Shown: one piece after another, positions 27,900 through 36,700 of the stretch
Layout of the letters: each line of letters opens with the position of its first letter
Numbering within the stretch: the first letter of the stretch is position 1
Source of the DNA: Pseudoalteromonas sp. T1lg48
GTDB taxonomy: Bacteria > Pseudomonadota > Gammaproteobacteria > Enterobacterales > Alteromonadaceae
Assembly: GCF_002964785.1 (NCBI RefSeq)
Contig: NZ_PQCC01000022.1
Location: forward strand, 220,619-284,618
Direction of reading: 5' to 3'
Length of the DNA stretch: 64,000 nucleotides
Translations under genes and position numbers: made by a program
The notes under the pieces: model-generated
What the model was told of the DNA's origin: nothing
Databases searched by the model: none
Seen by the model: the letters and a program-made list of their open reading frames with translations, nothing else

Positions 27900-29613
27900 C
27901 TTCGTTTAACCACGCTTTTACTACTTGAGAGGACAATTCCGGCTCGTTGGCCACCAGGGCACGGACCGCCTTTAACAGATCTTCATCACCATGCAGGTCT
28001 GGCAGCTGCAAGGTGCCATCCGGTGAGAAACCCACCGACGCTGAGTCAAAATCATTGTTAAGCATTTCCAGGGTAGTGTCGCCAATATCGACACCCGAGG
28101 TCAGCGCCTCTTCATCATAGGCTTCCAGGGTGTCATCCGGGTAAATCAGGCGCTTCAACATGGGGCGCACCACGGCGACGATCAACACGATAATAACCAG
28201 GGCACCCAAGGCCAAACGTACTAGCTTCATAAACCAGTCTTGCTGCCACAAGGGTAGCTCGGCGGCAGCGCCCAGGTCTTCGCGTACAAAGGGCACGCTC
28301 ACTACTTCCAGGGCATCGCCCCGTTGCAAATCAAAGCCCACACCACCTTGCAGCAAACGACGAATATTGTTGAGTTCCTGCTCGGTACGCGGCGCGGCGG
28401 TCGCTTGTCCTTCGGCATTGGCAGCTTGGGTGTAATCAACCGCTACTGAGACGCTGATACGACGGATCACCCCGCTTTGCTGGCGCTTATGGGAGATGGT
28501 GGTGTCCAGCTCATAGTTGCGGGTCGCCTCTTTGTGGCTGCGCGAAGGCGCACTGTTTTGCGTTGTGCTTTGCGCCTCGGTGGCATCTTCGGGGATAGCG
28601 GAATTAACCGGCGGCTGATTGCTCAGGGCGCCGGGAATACCCACGGCCAGGCCGCCGATATTATTCTCTTCCAAGGTGGTTTCGCTGCGCACCGCCGGCA
28701 AGTCCGGGTTGTAGCGTTTTTGCGTTTCTTCTACGGCACTGAAGTCCATCACCAGGTCAACCTGAGCTGTGTAATTGCCCAGACCCACCACGGGGATCAT
28801 AATGCTGTCAATTTTTTCCAGGTATTCCTGTTCGCGCTGACGCTCAATTTCATACTCTTTACGTGAGCGCGCCGACAGGGAGTTTTGCGAGCCGGAATTA
28901 AGCAAACGGCCGTTTTGGTCGGTCACGGTCACGCGCTCAGGCGATAGGCCCTGCACCGCCGAGGCGACGATGTCGACCACGGAATCGATTTCTTCGCTGT
29001 TGAGGGTGCGGCCGCGTTGCAGTGTTAATACCACGGTAGCCGAAGGTTTTTTCTCCACCCGGGCAAAGACGTTTTCTTTGGGCACCGCCAGCAACACCTT
29101 GGCGCGGCTAACCTTGTTTAATTCTTCTATGGTGCGCGCCAATTGCTGCTCGCGAGAATGCTTCAGGCGCTCACGTTCAAGGCGCTGAGAAACACCAAAG
29201 CCCATGTCTTGCATCAAAATGTCGGTGCCGGAGCTGGGACCCTGAGTTAAGCCCTCACGGGTCATCGACAGCTTGATATCCTGATACGCATCTTCGGGCA
29301 CCAGGATAACGTTGCCGTTGAGCTCATAGTCCACTTTTTGTGCGTCTAAAAAGTCCAGGGTTTGGATCAGCTCTTCCGTGGGCATTTTACCCAGGGGGCG
29401 CATTTCCGGCTGGCGGGCCCAGATAATGATAAAAATGGCAATGGCCAAGCAAATGGCAAGGGCAATGATCAAGGTGGCCTGGCGCAGCATATCCACGCCG
29501 CTTAAGGCATTCAGATAGCCCGACTTTTGTTCATGTTGCTCGCCGGAGCCGGTGTGCATATCGGCACCCGAGTCGGCCAGGGCGAGATCCGTTGATTGAT
29601 TTGCTTGCGCCAC
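27892..29613 (-). CDS. fliF: Flagellar MS-ring protein FliF
   Basis: This 573-residue protein has two membrane helices (residues ~45-67 and ~455-480) flanking the periplasmic ring-building domains (QRLERERLKHSREQQLARTIEELN, ARVLLAVPKENVFARVEKKPSA-like region). The cytoplasmic C-terminus binds FliG. It lies 19 bases after fliE. Confidence 0.96.
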   Translation of the reverse strand: MAQANQSTDLALADSGADMHTGSGEQHEQKSGYLNALSGVDMLRQATLIIALAICLAIAIFIIIWARQPEMRPLGKMPTEELIQTLDFLDAQKVDYELNGNVILVPEDAYQDIKLSMTREGLTQGPSSGTDILMQDMGFGVSQRLERERLKHSREQQLARTIEELNKVSRAKVLLAVPKENVFARVEKKPSATVVLTLQRGRTLNSEEIDSVVDIVASAVQGLSPERVTVTDQNGRLLNSGSQNSLSARSRKEYEIERQREQEYLEKIDSIMIPVVGLGNYTAQVDLVMDFSAVEETQKRYNPDLPAVRSETTLEENNIGGLAVGIPGALSNQPPVNSAIPEDATEAQSTTQNSAPSRSHKEATRNYELDTTISHKRQQSGVIRRISVSVAVDYTQAANAEGQATAAPRTEQELNNIRRLLQGGVGFDLQRGDALEVVSVPFVREDLGAAAELPLWQQDWFMKLVRLALGALVIIVLIVAVVRPMLKRLIYPDDTLEAYDEEALTSGVDIGDTTLEMLNNDFDSASVGFSPDGTLQLPDLHGDEDLLKAVRALVANEPELSSQVVKAWLNEDD

Positions 29614-29632
29614 GACTTTTCTCCGCTATCCG

Positions 29633-29962
29633 TTAAACAGGCATGTTCATAATGTCTTTATAAGCTTCCACCAGCTTATTGCGCACCTGCACCGTGGCTT
29701 CGAACGCCACCGAGGATTTTTGCGAGGCGATCATGGCTTCGGCAAGAGAGACACGGCGGTCGCCCATTTCCACGGCGGTGACCTTGGCTTTGGCATCCTG
29801 TTGCAGGCCATTGACATTGTCTATGGCATTACTTAGCAGCTCACCAAATTGCACCGACGCCGCGCTGCTTGGCTGAGGCATGGTTTTTAACGGGTTACGT
29901 GCCTGCGCTTCGAGCGCAAGGGACTGCATTTCCTGAAATAAAGAATTGGCTTGAACTTTCAT
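29633..29962 (-). CDS. fliE: Flagellar MS-ring/rod junction protein FliE
   Basis: This 109-residue protein (MKVQANSLFQEMQSLALEAQ start, SLAEAMIASQKSSVAFEATVQVRNKLVEAYKDIMNMPV end) has the standard FliE length and C-terminus. The start is fixed at ATG 29962 because the upstream in-frame TTG at 30001 lies in the -12 region of the sigma-54 promoter and cannot be on the transcript. It is the first gene of the fliEFGHIJ operon. Confidence 0.95.
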   Translation of the reverse strand: MKVQANSLFQEMQSLALEAQARNPLKTMPQPSSAASVQFGELLSNAIDNVNGLQQDAKAKVTAVEMGDRRVSLAEAMIASQKSSVAFEATVQVRNKLVEAYKDIMNMPV

Positions 29963-30000
29963 CAAACTGGCACTGGTTAAATTAAACTTAAGCTCTATCA

Positions 30001-30017
30001 AGCATTAAGCGTGCCAA
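30001..30017 (-). promoter_or_regulatory. Predicted sigma-54 promoter upstream of fliE
   Basis: The minus strand reads TTGGCACGCTTAATGCT, close to the TTGGCACG-N4-TTGCT consensus, with GG and GC 12 bases apart. Predicted transcription start is near 29990, 28 bases before the fliE ATG. Confidence 0.82.
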
Positions 30018-30098
30018 CTAAATTAAGCTTTAATTACAGTAAGTTATGATTTTTATTTTTTGACACTGATGAGTATTTAAACAACGTTAATTTGACGT

Positions 30099-30126
30099 AA
30101 AAAAAGCCCAAGTAAAACTTGAGCCC
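30099..30126 (-). terminator. Rho-independent terminator after flrC
   Basis: On the minus strand an 8-bp stem (GCTCAAGT / ACTTGGGC, one weak pair) is followed by a run of seven T. It lies 16-43 bases downstream of the flrC stop and upstream of the fliE promoter, so it separates the two operons. Confidence 0.8.
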
Positions 30127-30141
30127 AACTAAAAAGGAAGT

Positions 30142-31521
30142 CTAAGCTGGCAGTTGAATGCCTTGCTCGCGCATTTGCGCTATCTTGTAGCGCAAGGTGC
30201 GCGGGCTGATCCCTAGCGCTTCGGCAACATCCTTACGCTTACCGTTAAATCGTACCAGGGTATCGAGGATGATCTTATGCTCCTTGTTTTTAAGCTCGTC
30301 CTTAAAGGTCGGCTCTTCATCTTCTGCTTTGTTCCCCATCTCAACAGCGCCGCTTATTGGCTGGGAGGCAAGAGGCACGGGAGCACGAGGTGGACTTAAC
30401 AGCTCTTCAATATAGATGGCATCGGCCTCGACCTGGGGGCCGGTTCGTAATATCAGTGCCCGCTGCATAACATTGTCCAATTCCCGTACATTGCCCGGCC
30501 AGGCATGACTTAACAGCTTGTGTTTGGCCGCCTCGCTCAGGGTCGCTGGCGCTTGTTTACCCGCTTCACAATGGCGCTGCAATAAATGATCGGCCAGGGG
30601 AATAATGTCTCCCGGGCGCTCGCACAGGGGCAACCATTGCAGGGGAAAAACATTTAAACGGTAATAAAGGTCTTCACGGAACACCCCGGCCTGCACCGCT
30701 TCTTTTAGGTCGCGGTTGGAGGTGGCCAGCACCCGCACATTCAGGGCAATGGTTTTACGGCTCCCAAGGCGCTCTACTTCGCGCTCCTGCAACACCCGTA
30801 GCAGCTTGGCTTGCAAGCCGAGATCCATCTCGGTGATTTCATCGAGTAGAATGGTGCCGTTTTGCGCCTGCTCAAATTTACCTGGGCAGGCATTGACCGC
30901 ACCGGTAAAGGCGCCTTTTTCATAACCAAACAGGGTCGACTCAAGCATGTTTTCGGGAATGGCTGCGCAGTTGATGGCGATAAAAGCTTCATTGGCACGC
31001 CCGGACTGGTCGTGAATATAGCGCGCCAGCACTTCCTTACCGCTGCCGCTTGGACCCATGACCATCACGCTGGCATCACTGTCGGCGACTTTTTTCGCCA
31101 ATTCCAGCAGCGCCAAACTTTTGGCGTCGGCCACCACGGGACCGCTGTCATTGCTCGCTTTAGCCGGCAAGTAACGGCTGACTAAATTGATCAGCACCTC
31201 GGGGGCAAAGGGTTTGGCCATATAATCTATGGCGCCCAGACGCATGGCCTCGACCGCATCGTCTATGGTGGCATAGGCGGTCATCATTAGTACTGGCAAA
31301 TCCGGATAATTCAACTTAATGCTTTTAAGCAACTCAATGCCATTAATGCCCGGCATCTGTACATCGCTGACCACCATGGCCACCGCCTGCTCTTTTAGCA
31401 TCATGATCGCTTGCTCACCGCTGTCGGCGGCAATGCAGGGAATGCCGGCAAGGGACAAGGTGTCGGTCAGCGCCTCTCTTAGGCCCGGATCGTCCTCCAC
31501 CACTAGCACATAATTACTCAT
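30142..31521 (-). CDS. flrC: Sigma-54-dependent flagellar response regulator FlrC (FleR)
   Basis: This 459-residue protein has a receiver domain (phosphoacceptor near D53 in VVSDVQMPG), an AAA+ sigma-54 activator domain (MGPSGSGKEVLARYIHD, GAFTGA loop in [17 protein letters not shown]) and a C-terminal Fis-type helix-turn-helix. It is phosphorylated by FlrB and activates class III flagellar genes at sigma-54 promoters. Its start overlaps flrB by 8 bases. Confidence 0.95.
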   Translation of the reverse strand: MSNYVLVVEDDPGLREALTDTLSLAGIPCIAADSGEQAIMMLKEQAVAMVVSDVQMPGINGIELLKSIKLNYPDLPVLMMTAYATIDDAVEAMRLGAIDYMAKPFAPEVLINLVSRYLPAKASNDSGPVVADAKSLALLELAKKVADSDASVMVMGPSGSGKEVLARYIHDQSGRANEAFIAINCAAIPENMLESTLFGYEKGAFTGAVNACPGKFEQAQNGTILLDEITEMDLGLQAKLLRVLQEREVERLGSRKTIALNVRVLATSNRDLKEAVQAGVFREDLYYRLNVFPLQWLPLCERPGDIIPLADHLLQRHCEAGKQAPATLSEAAKHKLLSHAWPGNVRELDNVMQRALILRTGPQVEADAIYIEELLSPPRAPVPLASQPISGAVEMGNKAEDEEPTFKDELKNKEHKIILDTLVRFNGKRKDVAEALGISPRTLRYKIAQMREQGIQLPA

Positions 31522-32629
31522 ACTTGCCCTCCTGTAGGCGGGTCTTTAAAAGCGGCAGGCTGAGTACAAACTCGGCTCCGCCCTGTTCGCTGTTATTAAC
31601 TGTCACTTGGCCCTTGTGAGCGTTGAGCACCGACGACACTACGGCTAAACCAAGGCCGGTACCCTGACGCTTGGTGGTGAAAAAGGGCTCGAAAATCTTC
31701 TGTTTCAGCTCGTCGCTAATGCCCGGACCATTGTCGGCGATCACTATATCTACCGTGTCGTCGGCATCCGGGCTGCGCCTTGCGCTCATGCTGATTTGCG
31801 CACCACTGGCTATTACCTGCACGCTGTTGTGAATGAGGTTATTGATGGCGCTGGCTAAGGCGGTGCGGTTGCCCATCACCTCGATATCCGGCTCAGGGAG
31901 TTGCACATGCAGCTGGGCCCCATGTTCAATCAGCATGGCCTCGGCGCCTTGTTTTACCTCGCTGAGCAACTGGCCCAGGGATGTGGGTTCAATCACCTGT
32001 TGCTCGCCGCTTTTAGCGAACAGCAGCATGTCGTTCACCTGACTTTCCAGGTCTTTAAGACGCGACATCAACTTGCCATGAAAATGGGTGCGGGAGTCAC
32101 CGCTAAGGCGCTCGGAACCCAGATTGGCACCATAGAGCATGGCCGCCGATAAGGGCGTGCGCACCTGGTGGGCCAAGGTGGCCACCATTTTGCCCAGCGC
32201 ACTGAGGCGCTGCATATGCGCCACCCGCGCCTGCAACTGGCGGGTTTCGGTTAAGTCCGTCATAAAAATAAGCTGCCCCGGCTCCGGGGTCAGGGCGCGA
32301 ATTTCCAGCTTGATGCGGCGCCCATCTTTAAGCGACACCTCGTGACCGTCATCCTGTTGTGGGCGAAACGAGCGTTGAATCACGCTAAACCACCTTTCCC
32401 CTTCAAGGGGCTCACCGAGCATATCCATGGCGATGGTGTTGGCCTTGGCTATCATGCCCTGGGCATCGAGCACCACCACCCCGGCGGGCATGGTATCGAC
32501 CAGGTGGCTAAGCCAACTGGCTTGCTGCCTAAGCTCGCTGAGCTCGCCGACATAGGCCTCGTGGGCCAAGGTTGGACTAAAATGTCCATGGGAAATAATC
32601 TGTGGGGTTATTACGCTTGCCAAAGCCAT
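31514..32629 (-). CDS. flrB: Flagellar sensor histidine kinase FlrB (FleS)
   Basis: This 371-residue protein has no membrane segments. It has a PAS domain (residues ~40-130, VDTMPAGVVVLDAQGMI), HisKA with the phosphorylated His in TLAHQVRTPLSAAML, and HATPase (NNLIHNSV, DNGPGIS, GTGLGLAVV). It is the cytoplasmic kinase for FlrC. It lies downstream of a sigma-54 promoter (32666-32682), as expected of an FlrA-activated class II operon. Confidence 0.94.
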   Translation of the reverse strand: MALASVITPQIISHGHFSPTLAHEAYVGELSELRQQASWLSHLVDTMPAGVVVLDAQGMIAKANTIAMDMLGEPLEGERWFSVIQRSFRPQQDDGHEVSLKDGRRIKLEIRALTPEPGQLIFMTDLTETRQLQARVAHMQRLSALGKMVATLAHQVRTPLSAAMLYGANLGSERLSGDSRTHFHGKLMSRLKDLESQVNDMLLFAKSGEQQVIEPTSLGQLLSEVKQGAEAMLIEHGAQLHVQLPEPDIEVMGNRTALASAINNLIHNSVQVIASGAQISMSARRSPDADDTVDIVIADNGPGISDELKQKIFEPFFTTKRQGTGLGLAVVSSVLNAHKGQVTVNNSEQGGAEFVLSLPLLKTRLQEGKYE

Positions 32630-32665
32630 AGCTAGGTACTCTAAAACTCCGAATAACAGCTAAAA

Positions 32666-32682
32666 AGCACAAAGCATACCAA
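32666..32682 (-). promoter_or_regulatory. Predicted sigma-54 promoter upstream of flrB
   Basis: The minus strand reads TTGGTATGCTTTGTGCT, with GG and GC 12 bases apart. It lies about 37 bases before the flrB start, in the 211-bp gap to the divergent tag gene. Confidence 0.68.
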
Positions 32683-32840
32683 CTTTTATTTTGTTATTTT
32701 TCATAGTGTTATATGAAAACACTCAAACCAAAAAAATGACACTGTATATAAAAACAGTTATCTGCTATGGTCGTTTTAATAGGGTTTGTACCCTTTGCTA
32801 ATCAGCATTATGCTGCTACCAAGATGATAAGGAGAGCACT

Positions 32841-33419
32841 ATGTGTACAAGATGCGGCTGGGTGGATCTAACTAAAGAAGACTATGTGGCCTACCATGAC
32901 AATGAATGGGGCGTGCCCATTTATGATGACCAACAATTGTTTGAGTTTTTAACCCTGGAGTCGGCCCAGGCCGGGCTGAGCTGGTACACCATTTTAAAAA
33001 AGCGCGACAACTACCGCCGCGCCTTCGCCAATTTTGATGTGCACAAGGTGGCCGCCTTTAACGACCAGGACATCGCCCGCCTGCTAGAGGACGCGGGAAT
33101 TGTCCGCAATAAGCTCAAAATAAACGCCACCATTAATAACGCTCAGCGCTTTATTGAAGTGCAAAAGGAGTTTGGCAGCTTTAGCGCCTATCAATGGCAA
33201 TTTGTTGATCACAAACCAAGGGTTAACTCCATTCGTTCGCGCGAGGACTATGTCGCCACCAGCGAGCAGTCCGATGCCTTTGCCAAGGATTTAAAAAAGC
33301 GCGGCTTTAAGTTTTTAGGCTCAACGACCGTTTACGCCCATATGCAAGCCTGCGGCATGGTCAACGACCATCACGACGATTGTTTTAGAAAAGCAGAGGT
33401 TTTAGCTATGTATGATTAG
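32841..33419 (+). CDS. tag: DNA-3-methyladenine glycosylase I (Tag)
   Basis: This 192-residue protein has the characteristic start CTRCGWVDLT...YVAYHDNEWG, the active-site Glu in LTLESAQAGLSWYTILKKR and C-terminal MQACGMVNDHHDDC. The early Cys and His plus the late His and Cys form the structural zinc site of this family. It excises 3-methyladenine from alkylated DNA. AAGGAGA precedes the ATG. It has no flagellar link and begins the block that separates flrBC from flrA. Confidence 0.94.
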   Translation: MCTRCGWVDLTKEDYVAYHDNEWGVPIYDDQQLFEFLTLESAQAGLSWYTILKKRDNYRRAFANFDVHKVAAFNDQDIARLLEDAGIVRNKLKINATINNAQRFIEVQKEFGSFSAYQWQFVDHKPRVNSIRSREDYVATSEQSDAFAKDLKKRGFKFLGSTTVYAHMQACGMVNDHHDDCFRKAEVLAMYD

Positions 33420-33504
33420 CTAAGACGAGCTGTTGTGCCTTTTTATTTTACTTATCCGGCAAGAGCAGCCCTCTATCGCGCGCTAGGTATAGGCTGTATT
33501 TATA

Positions 33505-34059
33505 TTACGAATGTAAATTCACATCTAATGTTGAGATTATTTCGTAATAGCCAAACAGAACAAGAATAAAAAAAGCGAACAAGATCAGGTCATGTTTGAA
33601 GTGATGGCGTAGATAGAACAAGCGCTCTTTATGGTGAAACACATCCATCAGTTCATCACCAAATCGAATCGACAGAAACGTCCCCACCCCGGATAACACA
33701 ATAACCAACCAATATGGAAACGGTGTGATTAATATCATTTTCATGGTTTGCGTAACAAATGTTGTTTCATAATATTCAGGAAGGTAAAACAACAAAAACA
33801 CATTAAGCAGAATGGCAATAATCCAAACGACGATTTCTGAGAGCACCATACGAACACCCAGCAATAACCGAATTGGGAAGTCCAATAAGAAACCGGCATC
33901 GGCCACGGGCGTGCAAAGCACAAAGAAACTCCAGGTTATTAGGGATGCCACCCCGCCCGTTATAAAGTCATACTGGTAAGTTAAATAGCCAAAGTAGGAT
34001 AATAAAATTAACAGCAGCAATAGGAACTTTATCCATACCTGATGCCTGGGATGCTTCAT
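33505..34059 (-). CDS. Unknown five-helix inner-membrane protein
   Basis: I do not recognise a named family. The 184 residues contain about five hydrophobic helices (near residues 10-28, 33-52, 70-92, 108-128 and 155-175) and a short basic cytoplasmic loop (HHKERLFYLRHHFKHD). The start is ATG 34059, with AGAGG six bases upstream; a TTG one codon earlier is less likely. It is convergent with tag, stands alone and has lower GC than the flagellar genes. An integral membrane protein is clear; the function is not. Confidence 0.75.
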   Translation of the reverse strand: MKHPRHQVWIKFLLLLLILLSYFGYLTYQYDFITGGVASLITWSFFVLCTPVADAGFLLDFPIRLLLGVRMVLSEIVVWIIAILLNVFLLFYLPEYYETTFVTQTMKMILITPFPYWLVIVLSGVGTFLSIRFGDELMDVFHHKERLFYLRHHFKHDLILFAFFILVLFGYYEIISTLDVNLHS

Positions 34060-34062
34060 CAA

Positions 34063-34415
34063 CCACCTCTAATTAACTATTTAAATGCCTGAAGAAATAC
34101 GCCTTGAGAATACGACGAACAACATCAACTTCTTAAGCCCGTTTCTCGTTACATCGAGCGAGCTATACCTGCACGGACTTTTTCGCAAGCGCATTTAATC
34201 AATAGTAGAAAAAGAGGAAGGTTTCCTCTTTTTCTACTGGCATGAATCTAAAAGAAAAAAACGATATCTGTTAGTTTCGAGTTAAGTGTTGATATGTAAG
34301 GCCACAGAATTAGATATTGATGTCATGCTAATCCGGCACAGATAGAAGTTTAAATTTCGGGCGGTTATCTTTGGACACAATAATTGCAGTATGTTTGGTC
34401 GACTTAAGTGCTTGG
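34063..34415 (+). other. 350-bp AT-rich gap with one strong hairpin
   Basis: No credible gene on either strand. The only clear feature is the inverted repeat at 34204-34238. The part next to 34059 presumably holds the promoter of the membrane-protein gene, but I could not pick a convincing -35/-10 pair. Confidence 0.6.
34204..34238. terminator. Perfect 16-bp inverted repeat, probable bidirectional terminator
   Basis: AGTAGAAAAAGAGGAA and its exact complement are separated by 3 bases. The inner GAGGAA/TTCCTC stem is flanked by A5 and T5 on either strand, the shape of a bidirectional rho-independent terminator. On the minus strand it would end transcripts from 34416-34949. Confidence 0.6.
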
Positions 34416-34949
34416 CTACGAGCGGCTAACTGAAACTCGTTTAGACAAAAATTTATACTCAGACATGATCCAGCACGAAACTAAATATTCACTAGGTACT
34501 TTATGGGCATAGTTTTTTATTGCTGCTTCTATGTCCTTTAGTATTTCGCAAAAACCAGACTTACTTTTTTGCTGAAAAATGAATACCTTATTATCTGCAT
34601 CAGATTGTAAGAGCTTATTGAAATCGTAGACAAGTCCGCCTGACTTTGAGTCTGACATTTCTATTTCAGCTACTAGCGGAATACCTATAAGATTTTTGCC
34701 AGAAAACTCCCAAAGGGTAAAATCATAAAGCCACTCTCCACCAGAACCACCATCACCGCTAGATCTTGCCTTAAACTGTCTAGCGTCCGTAGATAAACGC
34801 TCACATTTATCAGCAAACTTGGACTTAATATCCTTATTCTTTTGGGCGCTATACCATATGTATTTTTGACCTGAAGCATTAGCGTTAGCTTTGTTTCCCT
34901 TGGCTATTACTTCTAGCTCATTTAGCCAACTTTCAACCTGACTTAGCAT
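34416..34949 (-). CDS. Hypothetical protein with possible PD-(D/E)XK nuclease-like fold
   Basis: This protein is 177 residues from ATG 34949, which has AAGAG eight bases upstream; ATGs at 34979 and 34994 are also in frame. The middle reads GGEWLYDFTLWEF...IPLVAEIEMSD...YDFNKLLQSDADNKVFIFQQ. That spacing of E, D and ExE before a DFxKLL helix resembles restriction-endonuclease-like folds, though the usual Lys is replaced. This is inference from pattern only. AT-rich, stands alone, with no methylase or helicase beside it. Confidence 0.6.
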   Translation of the reverse strand: MLSQVESWLNELEVIAKGNKANANASGQKYIWYSAQKNKDIKSKFADKCERLSTDARQFKARSSGDGGSGGEWLYDFTLWEFSGKNLIGIPLVAEIEMSDSKSGGLVYDFNKLLQSDADNKVFIFQQKSKSGFCEILKDIEAAIKNYAHKVPSEYLVSCWIMSEYKFLSKRVSVSRS

Positions 34950-35076
34950 GTTAAGAACTCTTATATTTGCATGACGCATTATCAATAGACACATAAATGC
35001 TTAGCTAAAATTTGCGAAGAAGGAGAGCAAGCCAAGCTTAAAGAGCCCGAACTGTAATTGCCTTGTGTGAAGCAGC

Positions 35077-35715
35077 CTACTCATAGTCTTTAAGGCTTAA
35101 CCCTTCTTTGTTACAAACTCGCACAACTGAGTCTCTCTGAGCTAGCTTTTTGAGATAAATAGATAAATTTTTAAATGACAATGGAGGCCTTTTAAATTCA
35201 TCAGCCCAAACGGATAGCATAAATAAGAAAAAGTCACAGGCACTAAGAGAGTCTCCAATCAAATATTCTTTACCCTCAAGCTCGTTATCAAGTAATTCCA
35301 ACATTTCTGTAATTCTCTCTTCTTGAGCCTGAACTATATCCTCAGTACCCTTTTCGTCTTTAGTGTGTTTTTGAGGATAGAAATAAATCATTAGTTCAGC
35401 TTGAACTGTATTCGTTAGATACATCATCCACTGAAAAAATAAAGCGCGATTTGGAGAGCCTGTTTCTGGTATTAAATTTGAAGATGGATGTGTTTCTGAT
35501 AAATGAATGCAGATAGCTGGGCTTTCGAAAATAGGATACCCATTATCAATTAATGTCGGGATCCTGCCCACAGGATTTAAGGCTAAATAATCCTGAGACT
35601 TTTGAGCATTACTTTTCCTATCTACTTTAATTAATTCGAAATCCACTTTTAACTCTTCAAGGATAAAGTGGGGAGCCATACTTGCATTTAGTGGATAATA
35701 ATATAGTTGGTACAA
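35077..35715 (-). CDS. Glutathione S-transferase family protein
   Basis: This 212-residue protein has an N-terminal thioredoxin-like domain (LYQLYYYPLNASMAPHFILEEL, NPVGRIPTLIDNGYPIFESPAICIHL with the cis-Pro and ES glutathione-binding motif) and an all-helical C-terminal domain (YLIGDSLSACDFFLFML). The start is TTG at 35715: AAAGGAG lies six bases upstream and it gives the usual GST N-terminus. No ATG exists before the body of the domain. Base composition is AT-rich like its neighbours. Confidence 0.85.
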   Translation of the reverse strand: MYQLYYYPLNASMAPHFILEELKVDFELIKVDRKSNAQKSQDYLALNPVGRIPTLIDNGYPIFESPAICIHLSETHPSSNLIPETGSPNRALFFQWMMYLTNTVQAELMIYFYPQKHTKDEKGTEDIVQAQEERITEMLELLDNELEGKEYLIGDSLSACDFFLFMLSVWADEFKRPPLSFKNLSIYLKKLAQRDSVVRVCNKEGLSLKDYE

Positions 35716-35832
35716 CTGACACTCCTTTAAACAACGCTTAAAACGACCAAAAAACAAACTTAAAAAGCCTGGCAATACTTTGCGGTGAAGGAGTTTAAGT
35801 CAAACTTTTTAAGTCCTTCATTGATTTGCTTG

Positions 35833-36162
35833 TTATATTTCATTTGCTACCACTTTTACATGGTAAGGCTCTAATTCTTTGTTGATTTCTCTAAGCTTAC
35901 CATCAAGTTCGGCATGCTTTTCACGAACCGCTTGCATACCACTATCGCTAGTTTTCAACACTTCAGCAATTTTTACTTGATGCTCCATTAACTCTAAGTA
36001 GTGTTTTCTGAAAGATAAAAGCCCATTCATTCGAGATAATTCATTGGCTTTTTTAGCTTCATTATTGGTACGCCAGGCGTAATAAGCTGATAAGAATGCA
36101 ATAATAGCGGAGGCTATAGCTGTGCCATTGGGTAGTCCTAATTCAAATATCTGAGCGTCCAT
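35833..36162 (-). CDS. Small membrane-anchored coiled-coil protein of unknown function
   Basis: This 109-residue protein is not assigned to a family. One N-terminal membrane helix (residues ~13-30, GTAIASAIIAFLSAYYAW) is followed by a charged helical region likely to form a coiled coil (EHQVKIAEVLKTSD, AELDGKLREINKELE). It lies in the AT-rich block between flrBC and flrA, on the same strand as the GST gene 117 bases downstream. Confidence 0.6.
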   Translation of the reverse strand: MDAQIFELGLPNGTAIASAIIAFLSAYYAWRTNNEAKKANELSRMNGLLSFRKHYLELMEHQVKIAEVLKTSDSGMQAVREKHAELDGKLREINKELEPYHVKVVANEI

Positions 36163-36249
36163 ATCTCACCTAGAAATTTAACAAGTTAATAGAAGAAAAT
36201 TGTTGTATTAGACTGCTTACAAGTTTCCCTACTCGATTTTGTATCTATT

Positions 36250-36700
36250 GGTAACAAATCACCCAACCTTTTGCCAGCAATGACTTTTTTCGCTAGCGCA
36301 CCATCCATGCTAACAGCCAGAGCAACACTAACTTTGAAACTCGGTGTATCAGCCTAATCCCCTTACATTGCATCCGAAACAGGGGGCGAGAAGAGTAATC
36401 GCCTGCTAGGCTGAAAGCGGAAATAAGCGAATGAACAGTTTCACTCGCGCCGCTTGAAGGTGACGAGCTCTGTGAGGAGGGGGACTGCTGGCGAAAGCAT
36501 GCTAGGGGCATGGACGCCTTGTGCATGCTGGTTACGTTCATTTCTCGTAACCTGGTGAGGAAATAATGCAATGTGGGGGCGCCTTGGGGTTCCAAGGGGT
36601 GGTTGGCGTAAACCACCCCTTGGTTGCCGTCGCCAACGCGACAAGATCTTAATGTGAAAACCACTGCCAAGTAAAAACAGCAACTTACATTTAAAACCAC
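36250..36700. repeat. Hairpin-rich, GC-richer intergenic element, possibly a dispersed repeat
   Basis: The 588-bp gap between 36162 and flrA has no convincing gene. Within it, composition changes sharply from the AT-rich genes beside it. A perfect 13-bp inverted repeat (CCAAGGGGTGGTT / AACCACCCCTTGG, 36592-36604 and 36611-36623, loop ggcgta) lies inside other possible pairings (GTTGGCG with CGCCAAC; CCTTGG with CCAAGG). Minus-strand frames (36293-36733, 36441-36683) have odd Ser-rich composition and no ribosome site, and look like chance frames over a structured element. I cannot show other copies from this window. Confidence 0.4.

Noticed and set aside
29633-30001. Longer fliE starting at TTG 30001
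   Set aside because: The TTG sits in the -12 region of the sigma-54 promoter, and the extra residues are not typical of FliE.
35005-35047. Short plus-strand stretch reading AKICEEGEQAKLKEPEL followed by a stop
   Set aside because: It could be the tail of a lost gene, but fewer than 20 codons with a stop just upstream is not enough to support a feature.
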